From an uncultured Prevotella sp. (lineage in GTDB: Bacteria > Bacteroidota > Bacteroidia > Bacteroidales > Bacteroidaceae): a DNA stretch of 12,104 nt. This document shows positions 1 to 8,609 of the stretch, one piece after another. A program made the position numbers and the translations under genes. The notes below the pieces were generated by a model. That model was given only the letters and a program-made list of their open reading frames with translations, made no database searches and was not told the origin of the DNA. Position 1 is the first letter of the stretch, and the number at the start of each line of letters is the position of its first letter. The stretch spans positions 1 to 12,104 of the forward strand of contig CAMOTK010000037.1 in the NCBI GenBank assembly GCA_946625715.1, read 5' to 3'.

Positions 1-654
1 GCCGTCTATCACTTCAGGGCGCATGCCGAGAACTGTCTCCGGGAAGGCTGTGTCGACGAAGCCGTGAGGGTGGGGAAGCGCTCATTGGAAACCGACAGCC
101 ACCTCACTATGTTGCGCGTCTTTGCGCTTTCTAAGCAAGGGACATTGGGCGACCGTCTGTTTGAGTACGCACTGAGCGGCAAAAGCACCGACATGCTGCC
201 GCTGGCCGACAGTCAGAGCCACTTACTCATGCTCTCACCCGACAGCCTATGGCGTCATCTGGGCGGTATTCCGCGCGAAGGGATGACCGTCAACAGCTAC
301 CTCGATGCCCTCGAGCGCGACAGCTTGGCCACCAAGGCTGTGGGCGACTATCGGTTGTGCGGTTGCTTGATAGACAAGCGCATCGATAACTTCGTCCGTC
401 TGCTGCCTCGATACTACAATGTGGGTGATACGCTCGTAGTCGACCGCTTGCCCAAACACTATCGCGAGGCGCTGACGCTCTATCGTCATCTGCGCGCCAA
501 CCCTGTACTCGTCTATCAAAACAATGTGCTTGAGGAAGACTATGCCGACTTCCAGAAGTTAGGGAAAAGATATAAGAAAACCAGTGAGCGCCACTTGCGG
601 GTCTTCGACCGCTATCATGGCACCTACTGGTATTATTATTTCTACAAGAAGTAG
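1..654 (+). CDS. DUF6057-like protein, 3' end (5' truncated by window edge)
   Basis: The frame is open from the first base to the TAG at 652-654, giving 217 residues, so the true start lies upstream. The visible part is soluble and rich in Arg, Tyr and Leu, with no transmembrane segment or signal peptide. It contains a helical stretch with a 'LPKHYREAL' motif about two thirds of the way along and ends in an aromatic tail (TYWYYYFYKK). This tail and the 'YREAL' segment resemble the C-terminal half of DUF6057 proteins, a Bacteroidales family whose N-terminal half is normally membrane-embedded. I recalled this match and did not compute it. No function is known to me. It is the only plus-strand gene and its stop lies 7 bp from the stop of the convergent porin gene, with no hairpin terminator visible between them. 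A GTG at 64 could be taken as a start, but the open frame continues upstream of it with protein-like sequence, so a partial gene is preferred. Confidence 0.7.
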   Translation, partial: AVYHFRAHAENCLREGCVDEAVRVGKRSLETDSHLTMLRVFALSKQGTLGDRLFEYALSGKSTDMLPLADSQSHLLMLSPDSLWRHLGGIPREGMTVNSYLDALERDSLATKAVGDYRLCGCLIDKRIDNFVRLLPRYYNVGDTLVVDRLPKHYREALTLYRHLRANPVLVYQNNVLEEDYADFQKLGKRYKKTSERHLRVFDRYHGTYWYYYFYKK

Positions 655-661
655 GGCGTAA

Positions 662-1699
662 TCAGAAACGGATGTCCAGTTCCAGGTCCACCATATTGTA
701 GTTGTTCTTGGTGATGGCCATCGTTGTGTAGTTGCGCTCGTGCTCGTTTACGCGGGCATACTCCAGATTAATCTGCAGGTTCTTCGTAAACAGATAGTCG
801 GCACCAATCTCGTAGAGCGTCTTGTGCACATCACCGCCGGCCTCGTCGCGATACATATCGTAGCGGGCTTTCACGTGCAGCTTGTTCTTGATGATAGGCG
901 CAATGCCCAGCGCATAGAAGCCGTCGGCCTTATTGCCGGCCAGCACTTGCTTGCCCTCGCCATAGCTGTGTACATACTCTGAGCGGAATGTCCAGTCGTC
1001 CTTGCTGTATTCGCCTGAGATGGCGTAGCGGCGCTTCACCACATCGTTGCGGCTGCCCAGCCAACCGAAGGCACCGATGCGCAGTCCCTCGATAGGCATC
1101 ACCCACAGACCGCCGATGAAGTCTTTCTTCTTGTCGCCATCCTTCAGGTTGATACCCTGACCATTGAACACACCAATCTGGTAGTGCAGCAGGTTGCGGC
1201 CGTCAAGCTTCAGGAAGTCGCCTTGTATCTGCAAGCCAATATCGCGGCCGTTGCTGGCTTGTTCGCCAGTGCGGTCGGAGAAGCCGGCAAGCTTCGATAT
1301 GGGTTGTGAGTAGCTCATAAAGCCCTGAGTGATAGGGTGCATCGGGTTTTCAAAGGTGAACGGGCGCTTAAACTGACCAACCTTCACCTTGAAGAACTCG
1401 TACTTCTGCCACTCACCGAAGAGGTCGACCAGTCGGATGGCTGAAGCATCTTCTTTCGTCGTACCGTTAATCTGCATCTGCACCTTCCAGTAGAAGTCCT
1501 GATGAGCGCGGCCCTCGAGAGCCATACGCGCCAGACGCAAGTTGAACGAATTGCTCTCAGCCTCTTTCTTGTCCTGAGCCTGGAACTGCAACATGCCGTA
1601 GCCGCTGAACTTCACGTTCTGGAACCATTCTTTGGCTTGGGCGTTGGCATTGAGCGTCGTCAGCGCAAATGCCAGGATTGCCAATACTTTCTTTGTCAT
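662..1699 (-). CDS. Outer-membrane porin, phosphate-selective porin O/P (OprO/OprP) family
   Basis: A 345-residue protein that starts with a clear Sec signal peptide (MTKKVLAILAFALTTLNANA), with likely cleavage after Ala20. The mature part begins with 'WFQNVKFSGYGMLQFQ', a first beta strand typical of the OprO/P family. It continues with alternating aromatic/polar strands, such as the 'RLARMALEGRAHQDFYWKVQ' region and 'VKVGQFKRPFTFEN' around residues 100-115. It ends in Phe345, the usual outer-membrane C-terminal signature. Many Bacteroidales proteins with this domain are annotated as phosphate-selective porins, but substrate selectivity cannot be read from sequence, so 'porin' is the safe name. 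It is the last gene of the minus-strand cluster, 30 bp after rlmD, with an A/T-rich leader (a poly-A stretch on the coding strand) and no good promoter of its own. Its stop faces the stop of the plus-strand gene. Confidence 0.85.
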   Translation of the reverse strand: MTKKVLAILAFALTTLNANAQAKEWFQNVKFSGYGMLQFQAQDKKEAESNSFNLRLARMALEGRAHQDFYWKVQMQINGTTKEDASAIRLVDLFGEWQKYEFFKVKVGQFKRPFTFENPMHPITQGFMSYSQPISKLAGFSDRTGEQASNGRDIGLQIQGDFLKLDGRNLLHYQIGVFNGQGINLKDGDKKKDFIGGLWVMPIEGLRIGAFGWLGSRNDVVKRRYAISGEYSKDDWTFRSEYVHSYGEGKQVLAGNKADGFYALGIAPIIKNKLHVKARYDMYRDEAGGDVHKTLYEIGADYLFTKNLQINLEYARVNEHERNYTTMAITKNNYNMVDLELDIRF

Positions 1700-1729
1700 G
1701 TCTTGTTTGTTATAAGTGAAAAAATACTG

Positions 1730-3163
1730 TTATCGGTGTTCAAGCAGTACCACGTTCTCTACGTGGGGCGTGTGGGGAAACATGTCGACGGGCTGAACAG
1801 CCACCACCCGGTAGTCGCCGTCGAGGTCGTGCAAGTCGCGCGCCTGTGTGGCAGGGTTGCAGCTTACGTAGACAATGCGCTGAGGAGCCGCCCGCAGTAT
1901 GGTCTTCACCACATCGGGATGCATGCCGGCACGCGGTGGGTCGGTGATGATGACGTCGGGCCGTCCGTGCTCGGCAATGAAGGCTTCGTTCAGAATGTCC
2001 TTCATGTCGCCGGCATAGAACAGCGTGTTGTCGATGTGGTTCAGCTCGGAGTTAATCTTTGCGTCCTCAATGGCCTCGGGCACATACTCGATGCCAATCA
2101 CTTGCCGCGCCTGTCGGGCTACGAAGTTGGCTATGGTGCCCGTACCCGTATAGAGGTCGTAGACGAGTTCCTTGCCCGTGAGTCCCGCAAAGCTGCGGGC
2201 CACACTATAAAGGTGGTAGGCCTGTTCGGTATTGGTCTGATAGAACGACTTGGGCCCCACCTTGAACTTCAGGTCTTCCATCAGTTCGTAGATGTGGTCC
2301 TTGCCCTTGAACACGCGGATGTCCTGGTCGCCGATGGTGTCGTTGCACTTTTGGTTGTCCAGATAGAGTAGGGACGTAATCTGCGGGAAGCGTTCGGCAA
2401 TATGACTGAGCAAAGCCTGTGCCTGCTCTTCGCCTTCCTTGTCGTCGTAGTGGAACTGCACAATGACCATCCATTCGCCCGATTGCGAGTTGCGGATAAT
2501 GACATCGCGCAAGAAGCCCGTCTGTGCTCTGAGGTCGAAGAACGAGAGCCCCTGCGCCATAGCATAGTCGCGAATCTCGTTGCGAATCTGGTTGTGCAGG
2601 TCGTCCATGAGCCAGCACTTCTCGATGGGCAGAATCTTGTCGAAGGCGCCGGTGATGTGGAATCCGATGGCTGGCACATCCTTCAGGCTCTGCGACTCGT
2701 CGTGTGGCAGCTGCGCAATTTGCTCTTTGGTGAGATAGCGCTTGTTGGCGCAGCCGTAGTCGAGCTTGTTGCGATAGGCCTGTGTCTGCACACTGCCCAA
2801 GATAGGCTTGAACTCGGGCAGTTCTATCTTTCCGATGCGGTGCAGCTGGTCGAACACCTGCTGCTGCTTGAACTTCAGTTGCTCGTCGTATGGCAAGTTC
2901 TGCCACTTGCAACCGCCGCACACTCCGAAATGCTGGCAGAAAGGTACGGCTCGCACCGCACTCTGTTCTACGAATCTCACCACTTCGCCCTCAGCAAACG
3001 AGTGTTTCTTGCGGCGAATCTGCACGTCGCATACATCGCCGGGCACGCAGAAGGGTACGAAAACCACAAGGTCGTTCCAGTGGAACAGACACTTGCCTTC
3101 TGCGGCTACGGCTTCTATCTTGACGCCCTCGAGCAAGGGCAGCGGTTTCTTGTTTCTTGCCAT
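1730..3163 (-). CDS. rlmD: 23S rRNA (uracil-C5)-methyltransferase RlmD
   Basis: A 477-residue SAM-dependent RNA uracil-5-methyltransferase of the TrmA/RlmC/RlmD family. It would act in the cytoplasm on 23S rRNA (U1939 in E. coli numbering). An N-terminal TRAM-like beta domain spans about residues 10-65. A [4Fe-4S] cluster set follows: Cys76, Cys82 and Cys85 in 'CQHFGVCGGCKWQ', with Cys183 as the probable fourth ligand. The SAM-binding motif 'DLYTGTGTIANF' is at 336-347, 'DPPRAGMHP' is at 408-416, the catalytic nucleophile is Cys435 in 'YVSCNP', and the probable general base is Glu469 in 'HVENVVLL'. The Fe-S cysteines exclude TrmA. RlmD versus a dual-specificity RlmCD enzyme cannot be settled by reading. 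It is longer than E. coli RlmD (433), partly from N-terminal and mid-domain additions. It lies 21 bp after fcl in the same transcription unit. Confidence 0.93.
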   Translation of the reverse strand: MARNKKPLPLLEGVKIEAVAAEGKCLFHWNDLVVFVPFCVPGDVCDVQIRRKKHSFAEGEVVRFVEQSAVRAVPFCQHFGVCGGCKWQNLPYDEQLKFKQQQVFDQLHRIGKIELPEFKPILGSVQTQAYRNKLDYGCANKRYLTKEQIAQLPHDESQSLKDVPAIGFHITGAFDKILPIEKCWLMDDLHNQIRNEIRDYAMAQGLSFFDLRAQTGFLRDVIIRNSQSGEWMVIVQFHYDDKEGEEQAQALLSHIAERFPQITSLLYLDNQKCNDTIGDQDIRVFKGKDHIYELMEDLKFKVGPKSFYQTNTEQAYHLYSVARSFAGLTGKELVYDLYTGTGTIANFVARQARQVIGIEYVPEAIEDAKINSELNHIDNTLFYAGDMKDILNEAFIAEHGRPDVIITDPPRAGMHPDVVKTILRAAPQRIVYVSCNPATQARDLHDLDGDYRVVAVQPVDMFPHTPHVENVVLLEHR

Positions 3164-3184
3164 AGTGTTTTGTTAGGTTATTGC

Positions 3185-4357
3185 TTAGGCCTGCAGGCTC
3201 TGCTGATACCAGTCGAAGAGTCGTTGCACGCCGTCTTCTATCTCTACCTTGTGGGTCCATCCCAGCGAGTGCAGTTTCGAGACGTCGATGAGCTTGCGCA
3301 TAGTGCCGTCGGGCTTCGAGGCATCAAACTCCACCGTGCCTTCGAAACCAACGGTCTTCACCACCAGTTGCGAGAGCTCGCGTATGGTGAGTTCCTTGCC
3401 CGTACCCACGTTGATGTGGCAGTTGCGAATCTCGCCGAGCGAAGGAATGGCTCCGCCACGTCCAGCCGAGTGATTGCGGTCTACGGCGCCATCGGTGGCA
3501 GCACCAAAGTGCACGCTCGAGTATTTTTCGATGCCGATGATGTCGCTGAAGTCTACGTTGAGCAGCACATGTACCGAAGCGTCGGCCATGTCCTCGCTCC
3601 AAAGGAACTCGCGCAGCGGCGTACCGGTGCCCCAGAGCACCACCTTATTATTATATATGCCATACTTGGCCAGCACCTGCTCGATGGCAGCATTGTCGGC
3701 CGAACCGTCGATGCCTTCCACGGGCCGCTTGTCCATATCGCGGCGAATAGCCGTCCAGTTGTCGTCGTGCATGAGCTTAGCCAGATACACCTTGCGCATC
3801 ATGGCGGGCATCACGTGCGAGTTCTCCAGGTGGAAGTTGTCGTTGGGACCATAGAGGTTGGTGGGCATCACGGCGATGTAGTTGGTACCGTACTGCAGGT
3901 TGTACGACTCGCACATCTTCAGGCCTGCAATCTTGGCGATGGCATACTCCTCGTTGGTGTATTCCAGCGGCGAGGTGAGCAGGCAGTCTTCCTTCATGGG
4001 CTGCGGGGCGTTCTTCGGATAGATGCACGTAGAACCGAGGAAGAGCAGCTTCTTCACGCCATGGGCGTAGGCCTCGCTGATGACGTTGCACTGCATCTTC
4101 ATGTTCTGCATGATGAAGTCGGCGCGATAGAGCGAGTTGGCCATGATGCCGCCCACGAAGGCAGCAGCCAGAACCACTGCCTCGGGGCGCTCCTCGTCGA
4201 AGAAGCTTCTGACGGCCACTTGGTCGGTCAGGTCGAGCTCCTTGTGCGAGCGTCCCACCAGATTGTGGTAGCCTCGTGAGAGCAGGTTGTTCCAAATAGC
4301 GGAACCCACAAGTCCGTGGTGTCCCGCTACGTATATCTTACTGTCCTTATTCAGCAT
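3185..4357 (-). CDS. fcl: GDP-L-fucose synthase (GDP-4-keto-6-deoxymannose epimerase/reductase)
   Basis: A 390-residue extended short-chain dehydrogenase/reductase. It makes GDP-L-fucose from GDP-4-keto-6-deoxy-D-mannose using NADPH, the last step of the de novo pathway. The Rossmann motif '[11 protein letters not shown]' is at 11-21. The catalytic set aligns with the E. coli enzyme at an offset of +2: Ser109 in 'LGSTC', Cys111, Tyr138 and Lys142 (YAIAK), and His181 in 'ENSHVMPAM'. The C-terminal signature '[17 protein letters not shown]' is intact. Compared with the 321-residue E. coli protein there are two extra segments, at about residues 196-232 and 270-308, in the substrate-binding half. 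I believe such insertions are seen in Bacteroidetes homologues. The start codon lies inside the end of gmd (11-bp overlap), which suggests translational coupling and a matched supply of the two enzymes. Confidence 0.96.
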   Translation of the reverse strand: MLNKDSKIYVAGHHGLVGSAIWNNLLSRGYHNLVGRSHKELDLTDQVAVRSFFDEERPEAVVLAAAFVGGIMANSLYRADFIMQNMKMQCNVISEAYAHGVKKLLFLGSTCIYPKNAPQPMKEDCLLTSPLEYTNEEYAIAKIAGLKMCESYNLQYGTNYIAVMPTNLYGPNDNFHLENSHVMPAMMRKVYLAKLMHDDNWTAIRRDMDKRPVEGIDGSADNAAIEQVLAKYGIYNNKVVLWGTGTPLREFLWSEDMADASVHVLLNVDFSDIIGIEKYSSVHFGAATDGAVDRNHSAGRGGAIPSLGEIRNCHINVGTGKELTIRELSQLVVKTVGFEGTVEFDASKPDGTMRKLIDVSKLHSLGWTHKVEIEDGVQRLFDWYQQSLQA

Positions 4358-5438
4358 GGTCCATCTGTGCTTTAAGGAAGAGCTTCTTCACGAACTTCAT
4401 GTCGTGCTGCACCATAATCTTCACCAGGTCGGGGAACGACGTCTTCTGCGGGTTCCAGCCCAGTTTGGCCTTTGCCTTAGCGGGGTTGCCCAGCAGCTGG
4501 TCGACTTCGGCCGGACGGAAGTATTTCGGGTCGACCTCTACGAGGGCCTTGCCCGTCTTCTTGTCGTAGCCCTTCTCGTCGACACCGTCGCCGCGCCATT
4601 CCAGTTCGATGCCCACTTCCTTGAAGGCCAGTGTGGCAAACTCGCGCACGGTGTGGTACTCGCCCGTGGCAATCACGAAGTCGTCGGGCTCGGGCTGCTG
4701 CAGGATGAGCCACATGCACTCAATATAGTCTTTGGCATAGCCCCAGTCGCGCAGCGAGTTCAGGTTGCCCAAGTAGAGCTTGTCCTGATAGCCTTGGGCA
4801 ATACGTGCGGCAGCCAGTGTAATCTTTCTCGTGACGAAGGTCTCGCCGCGGCGCTCGCTCTCGTGGTTGAAGAGAATGCCGTTGCAGCAGAACATGTTGT
4901 ACGACTCGCGATAGTTCTTCATAATCCAGAAACCGTAGAGCTTGGCCACAGCGTAAGGCGAACGGGGATAGAAAGGTGTGGTTTCGCTTTGGGGCACTTC
5001 CTGCACCTTGCCGTAGAGCTCCGATGTTGAAGCCTGATAGATGCGGCAGGTGTCGGCCAGACCGCAGATGCGCACAGCCTCGAGCAGGCGGAGCACACCG
5101 TTGGCATCGGTGTCGGCTGTATATTCAGGCACGTCGAACGAAACCTTCACGTGGCTCTGTGCGGCGAGGTTGTAGATTTCCGTGGGACGAATCTTTGAGA
5201 TGACGCGGATGAGCGACGACGAGTCGGTCATGTCGGCCCAGTGCAGATTGACGAGGCGTGCTTTCTTCATGTCGCGCACCCACTCGTCGAGATAGAGGTG
5301 CTCAATGCGGGCCGTGTTGAACGACGATGAGCGGCGCATGAGGCCATGGACCTCATAGCCTTTCTCAATGAGAAATTCTGCCAGATACGAACCGTCCTGA
5401 CCAGTGATACCAGTAATTAAAGCGACTTTTTTTTCCAT
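4347..5438 (-). CDS. gmd: GDP-mannose 4,6-dehydratase
   Basis: A 363-residue NAD(P)-dependent dehydratase of the extended SDR family. It converts GDP-D-mannose to GDP-4-keto-6-deoxy-D-mannose, the step between the manC and fcl products. The nucleotide-binding glycines are Gly10, Gly13 and Gly16 in '[15 protein letters not shown]'. The catalytic residues are Thr138 and Glu140 in 'ASTSELYG', with Tyr162 and Lys166 in '[10 protein letters not shown]'. '[15 protein letters not shown]' (35-49) is the characteristic cofactor and oligomer loop, and '[15 protein letters not shown]' (191-205) is the GDP-mannose-binding segment. Length fits the family (373 in E. coli). The ATG at 5436-5438 is followed at once by eight A residues (codons 2-4), a possible slippage site. 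It lies 29 bp after manC and overlaps fcl. Confidence 0.97.
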   Translation of the reverse strand: MEKKVALITGITGQDGSYLAEFLIEKGYEVHGLMRRSSSFNTARIEHLYLDEWVRDMKKARLVNLHWADMTDSSSLIRVISKIRPTEIYNLAAQSHVKVSFDVPEYTADTDANGVLRLLEAVRICGLADTCRIYQASTSELYGKVQEVPQSETTPFYPRSPYAVAKLYGFWIMKNYRESYNMFCCNGILFNHESERRGETFVTRKITLAAARIAQGYQDKLYLGNLNSLRDWGYAKDYIECMWLILQQPEPDDFVIATGEYHTVREFATLAFKEVGIELEWRGDGVDEKGYDKKTGKALVEVDPKYFRPAEVDQLLGNPAKAKAKLGWNPQKTSFPDLVKIMVQHDMKFVKKLFLKAQMDHAE

Positions 5439-5467
5439 AGTTGTATGTTTTTTTATTGTTGTTGTGT

Positions 5468-6535
5468 TTAATTCTCACCACTGAACTGCTTGATGCGCTG
5501 TTCTTCCGACAGCTTGCAGATGAGCAGTGTGTTGTCGTTTTCGGCCACGATGTAGCCGTCGAGTCCCTGTATGACCACTTTCTTCTCCTGCGTGGTGTGA
5601 ATCATGCAGTTGTGGGTCTCGAAAAGGTTGATGTCCTCGCCGATGCAGGCATTGCCGTAGAGGTCGTGCTTGGTGAGCGTCTGCAGCGAGCCCCATGTGC
5701 CCAGGTCGCTCCAGCCGAAGTCGGCAGGGCAGACGAAGATTTCGTCGGCTTTCTCCATGATGGCGTAGTCGACCGATATGTTCTCACATTCGGGGAAGCG
5801 CTGGTCAATGTACTTCTGCTCGTCGGGGGTGCCGTAGTAGGGGTTCATGCCCTCGAAGATGTTGGCCAAAGAGGGCTGATACATGCGGAAGGCATTGACG
5901 ATGGTGCGCACGTTCCAGATGAAGATGCCGGCATTCCAGAAGTAGTTGTTCTTGCTGATGTAGTGCTTGGCAGTCTCAAGGTCGGGCTTCTCGCGGAAGG
6001 AGTCCACGCGATAGATTTCCTTGTTGCGCAGCGAACTGACTGAGAGGTCGGCCTGTATGTAGCCGTAGCCCGTTTCCGGTCGGTTGGGTTTCATGCCAAG
6101 TGTGACGATGGCGTCGCTCTCGCCGGTGAACTTCATGCACTGCTGGATGACGCGCTGGAACTCCTGTACGTTGGTGACAATATGGTCCGACGGCGTCACC
6201 ACAATGTTGGCCTTGGGGTCTTTCTTCTTGATGCGCCAGCTGACGTAGGCAATGCAGGGCGCCGTGTTGCGGCGACAAGGCTCGCAGAGAATGTTTTCGC
6301 GCGGCATGTCGGGCAGTTGCTGCTGTACGGTGTCGGCATACTTACGGTTGGTGACCACCCAGATGTTCTCAGGGTCCACCAGTGCGCCGAAGCGCTCAAC
6401 GGTGAGCTGCAGGAGCGTCTTGCCTACGCCCAGTACATCGATAAACTGCTTAGGTCTCTCGGTGGTGCTCATCGGCCAGAAGCGGCTGCCTACACCCCCA
6501 GCCATGATGACAAGGTGATTGTTTTGTTGAGCCAT
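5468..6535 (-). CDS. manC: Mannose-1-phosphate guanylyltransferase (GDP-mannose pyrophosphorylase)
   Basis: A 355-residue cytoplasmic nucleotidyltransferase that makes GDP-mannose from mannose-1-phosphate and GTP. Motifs in order: the nucleotide-binding signature AGGxGxRxWP at 12-21, followed by 'RPKQF' (27-31); 'TPSDH' (114-118); 'RPETGYGYI' (152-160); 'FREKP' (180-184), the sugar-phosphate-binding lysine motif; 'FWNAGIF' (199-205); and 'FGWSDLGTW' (273-281). It has only the nucleotidyltransferase half plus a short beta-helix-like tail, and lacks the phosphomannose isomerase domain of the roughly 470-residue bifunctional ManC/AlgA enzymes. Isomerase and phosphomannomutase must therefore be encoded elsewhere. 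It is the first of the three GDP-fucose genes, 12 bp after the DedA gene and 29 bp before gmd. Confidence 0.95.
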   Translation of the reverse strand: MAQQNNHLVIMAGGVGSRFWPMSTTERPKQFIDVLGVGKTLLQLTVERFGALVDPENIWVVTNRKYADTVQQQLPDMPRENILCEPCRRNTAPCIAYVSWRIKKKDPKANIVVTPSDHIVTNVQEFQRVIQQCMKFTGESDAIVTLGMKPNRPETGYGYIQADLSVSSLRNKEIYRVDSFREKPDLETAKHYISKNNYFWNAGIFIWNVRTIVNAFRMYQPSLANIFEGMNPYYGTPDEQKYIDQRFPECENISVDYAIMEKADEIFVCPADFGWSDLGTWGSLQTLTKHDLYGNACIGEDINLFETHNCMIHTTQEKKVVIQGLDGYIVAENDNTLLICKLSEEQRIKQFSGEN

Positions 6536-6547
6536 AATGGATAGTTG

Positions 6548-7180
6548 TTATTGTTGTGAATTGTTCTTTTTCCGATAATATTTGAAGAGCGCTACGCCCA
6601 GGGCAATGATGAGCAGTGCCAGGACGACGAGCTTGATGTAGTCGGCATACTCCGAAATCTTGGCGTCGAGTTGCTCTTCGGGCACTACGGCATGCATCCA
6701 CCAGCCTAAGGCTGCCAGCACCGAATGCCATCCGGCTGCACCGATGGTGGTGAAGAGCAGAAACTTCCAATAGTTCATGCGGGCTAAGCCGGCAGGTATG
6801 CTGATGAGGTGACGAATCACAGGCACGAAGCGGCCTGTCAGTGTGGCCACCACGCCGTGGTCGTCGAAGTACTTCTCGCTCTTCTCCACCTTCTCCTGGT
6901 TGAGCAGGCAGAGGTGGCCAATGCGGCTGTTGGCAAACTTATAGACCACGGGTCGCCCAACGTAGCGCGCCACGGTGTAGTTGATTGAGGCGCCAACGTC
7001 GGCTCCGAGCGTTGCATAGAGCACGATGAGGAATACGTTGAGATTGCCGCCGGCAGCATGGTAGGCAGCAGGCGTCACCACAAACTCAGATGGTACGGGC
7101 ACCACCGTGCTCTCGAGGAGCATGAGAAGGAAGATGGTGGGGTAGTCGAGATGTCCTAAAAGGGCGCTGATGAAATTCAT
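6548..7180 (-). CDS. DedA-family integral membrane protein (VTT/SNARE-associated domain)
   Basis: A 210-residue inner-membrane protein with hydrophobic segments near 13-35, 46-70, 110-130, 138-162 and 182-200, and a short basic C-terminal tail (YYRKKN). Family hallmarks are present: Glu23 and 'PVPSE' (28-32) in the first re-entrant region, 'GADVGASINY' (59-68) with Asp61, and 'GRFVPVIRHLISIPAGLARM' (116-135) with Arg117 and Arg123, followed by 'FLLFTTIGAAGW'. The acidic and arginine residues needed for function in E. coli YqjA/YghB have plausible counterparts. DedA proteins include transporters that recycle undecaprenyl phosphate and relatives needed for membrane homeostasis. A carrier-recycling role would suit the adjacent nucleotide-sugar genes, but that is inference. 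Its ATG overlaps the TGA of the TPR gene (ATGA), so the two are probably translationally coupled. Confidence 0.9.
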   Translation of the reverse strand: MNFISALLGHLDYPTIFLLMLLESTVVPVPSEFVVTPAAYHAAGGNLNVFLIVLYATLGADVGASINYTVARYVGRPVVYKFANSRIGHLCLLNQEKVEKSEKYFDDHGVVATLTGRFVPVIRHLISIPAGLARMNYWKFLLFTTIGAAGWHSVLAALGWWMHAVVPEEQLDAKISEYADYIKLVVLALLIIALGVALFKYYRKKNNSQQ

Positions 7181-8601
7181 TGTTGCGATAATTTTTCTTT
7201 GATGTAACTGTAATAGTCCTTGGGCTCTACATCTTCGGGGAAGAGATGCCCAAGCACCATCCGCACTTCCTGTGTGTTGCGGCTGCAGGCTTCTTTGAGG
7301 TAGCTGAGAAACTCGTCGTATTTCTTCATGTCCCAGCAGCAGAGGGCCATGTAGGCGTAGCCGTCGTTCCAGTCGTCGTCGACCAGCGTGAAGAATTTCT
7401 TGAAGAGTGTGTAGGCGGCCGTGAGGTAGCGGTTGTCGTAGAGCGACACAATGACTCTTAGGAGCGTCAGCTGCGGCGAGGGCGAGTCGTTGATGGCCTT
7501 GCGGAACAAGCGCTCGGCCTCTTCCAGACGTCCGCCGGCCAGCAGCACGTGGCCTTTCACCACGTTGAGCTGTATGTGGTCGCAGTCGAGATGGTCGGTT
7601 GCATTCAGGTATTCGAGCGCCTTATCGACCTCGCCCTTCTCACTGTGCACAAAAGCCAGTTCCTGATAGATGTCGACCAGATAGGGCGAGTTCTTTCCGC
7701 CCACGCTGATGGCTTCCAGCAGCACCTGCTCGGCTTCGTCCATGCGGTTGAGGTTCACAAGGCATGCCCCCTGATTGAGCAGGCTGAACTCGTCGTCGGG
7801 CACTTGCTGGGTGTAGCGGCGATAGTAGTCGAGCGCCTGCTCGTAGTTGTCCAGCCGGTAGAGCCCGTTGGCCTTGGCCATAAGCGCCTCGGGGTCGTTG
7901 GGGTCGATGGCGATGGCATACTCGCTGCTGGTGACGGCCGCATTGTAGTCTTCGCTCATGAACTGTGCCGAGGCCAGCATGTTCCAGTAGTTCTTCGAGA
8001 AGGGGTCGCGGTCGATGAGCTCGTTGAAGAGCTTCTCGCTGTCCTTGAACTTGCCCAAGCCGAAGAGTGTGCGTGCCATGAGTTCCTTGAAGTCGTTGGT
8101 GTCTTCGGGCTTGGCTTTCGAGAGCCAGGCCATAGCCTTCTCGCCGTAGCCGTAGTCGCTGAAAATCGAGGCCACGTCGAGCACATAGTCCTGATACTCG
8201 TCGGGCGGCACAGTCTTGAAGTTCTCGCGCAGGAAGTTGTCGGCTTCGTCAATCTCGCCCTTGGCCACCATGATTTCGGCACGGTTGTAGGTGTATTCGG
8301 GCTCGTCGCGCTCAATCATCTGCGCCAGATAGCCTTCGGCGGCTTCGGGGTCGCCCATTGCCAGTGCCTCGTGAATCTTGTAGGTGAGGGGCATGGTGGC
8401 GCCTGGCGAGCGTTCCAGAGCCAGGCTGATGGCCTCGTCGGCCTCGTCGGTCCTGCCGGTCACTTGGTAGTAATCGGCAATCTCGGCCAGCTCGTCGGCA
8501 TCCAGAAACACGGGTGCCCCGCTGCCGATGGCTTGCTCGTATTCCGCGAGAAGGTCGCGAAACTCAGCGCTGTCGAAGTATTCGTCGCCGGTAGGATTCA
8601 T
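7177..8601 (-). CDS. Cytoplasmic tetratricopeptide-repeat protein
   Basis: A 474-residue acidic protein with no signal peptide, lipobox or membrane segment, made almost wholly of helical TPR-like hairpins. The clearest units are near residues 34-67, 103-130, 171-204, 205-238 ('YWNMLASAQFMSEDYNAAV'), 239-272 ('ALMAKANGLYRLDNYEQAL'), 273-306, 309-340 and 345-378 ('VVKGHVLLAGGRLEEAERLF'). Each shows the usual Gly/Ala-x-Tyr/Phe and terminal Pro spacing. The first 30 residues and the last 60 or so do not fit the repeat well. Such proteins are scaffolds; no catalytic domain is visible and the partner is unknown. It sits between glnS (8-bp gap) and the DedA gene (4-bp overlap), so it is expressed with both. 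I recognise the fold but not a named family. Confidence 0.88.
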   Translation of the reverse strand: MNPTGDEYFDSAEFRDLLAEYEQAIGSGAPVFLDADELAEIADYYQVTGRTDEADEAISLALERSPGATMPLTYKIHEALAMGDPEAAEGYLAQMIERDEPEYTYNRAEIMVAKGEIDEADNFLRENFKTVPPDEYQDYVLDVASIFSDYGYGEKAMAWLSKAKPEDTNDFKELMARTLFGLGKFKDSEKLFNELIDRDPFSKNYWNMLASAQFMSEDYNAAVTSSEYAIAIDPNDPEALMAKANGLYRLDNYEQALDYYRRYTQQVPDDEFSLLNQGACLVNLNRMDEAEQVLLEAISVGGKNSPYLVDIYQELAFVHSEKGEVDKALEYLNATDHLDCDHIQLNVVKGHVLLAGGRLEEAERLFRKAINDSPSPQLTLLRVIVSLYDNRYLTAAYTLFKKFFTLVDDDWNDGYAYMALCCWDMKKYDEFLSYLKEACSRNTQEVRMVLGHLFPEDVEPKDYYSYIKEKLSQQ

Positions 8602-8609
8602 GTGGTAGC

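Noticed and set aside
1502..2371. 289-codon plus-strand open frame across the porin/rlmD junction
   Set aside because: It spans two well-supported reverse-strand genes and shows no domain or start-site signal.
2402..4279. 625-codon open frame on the plus strand
   Set aside because: It is antisense to rlmD and fcl, both of which have full catalytic motifs. Its translation is a Val/His/Leu-rich mixture typical of shadow frames in this composition.
3185..6535. Capsule or O-antigen biosynthesis locus
   Set aside because: Only the three GDP-fucose precursor enzymes are present. There is no glycosyltransferase, Wzx/Wzy, initiating transferase or UpxY/UpxZ-type regulator, and both flanks are housekeeping genes.
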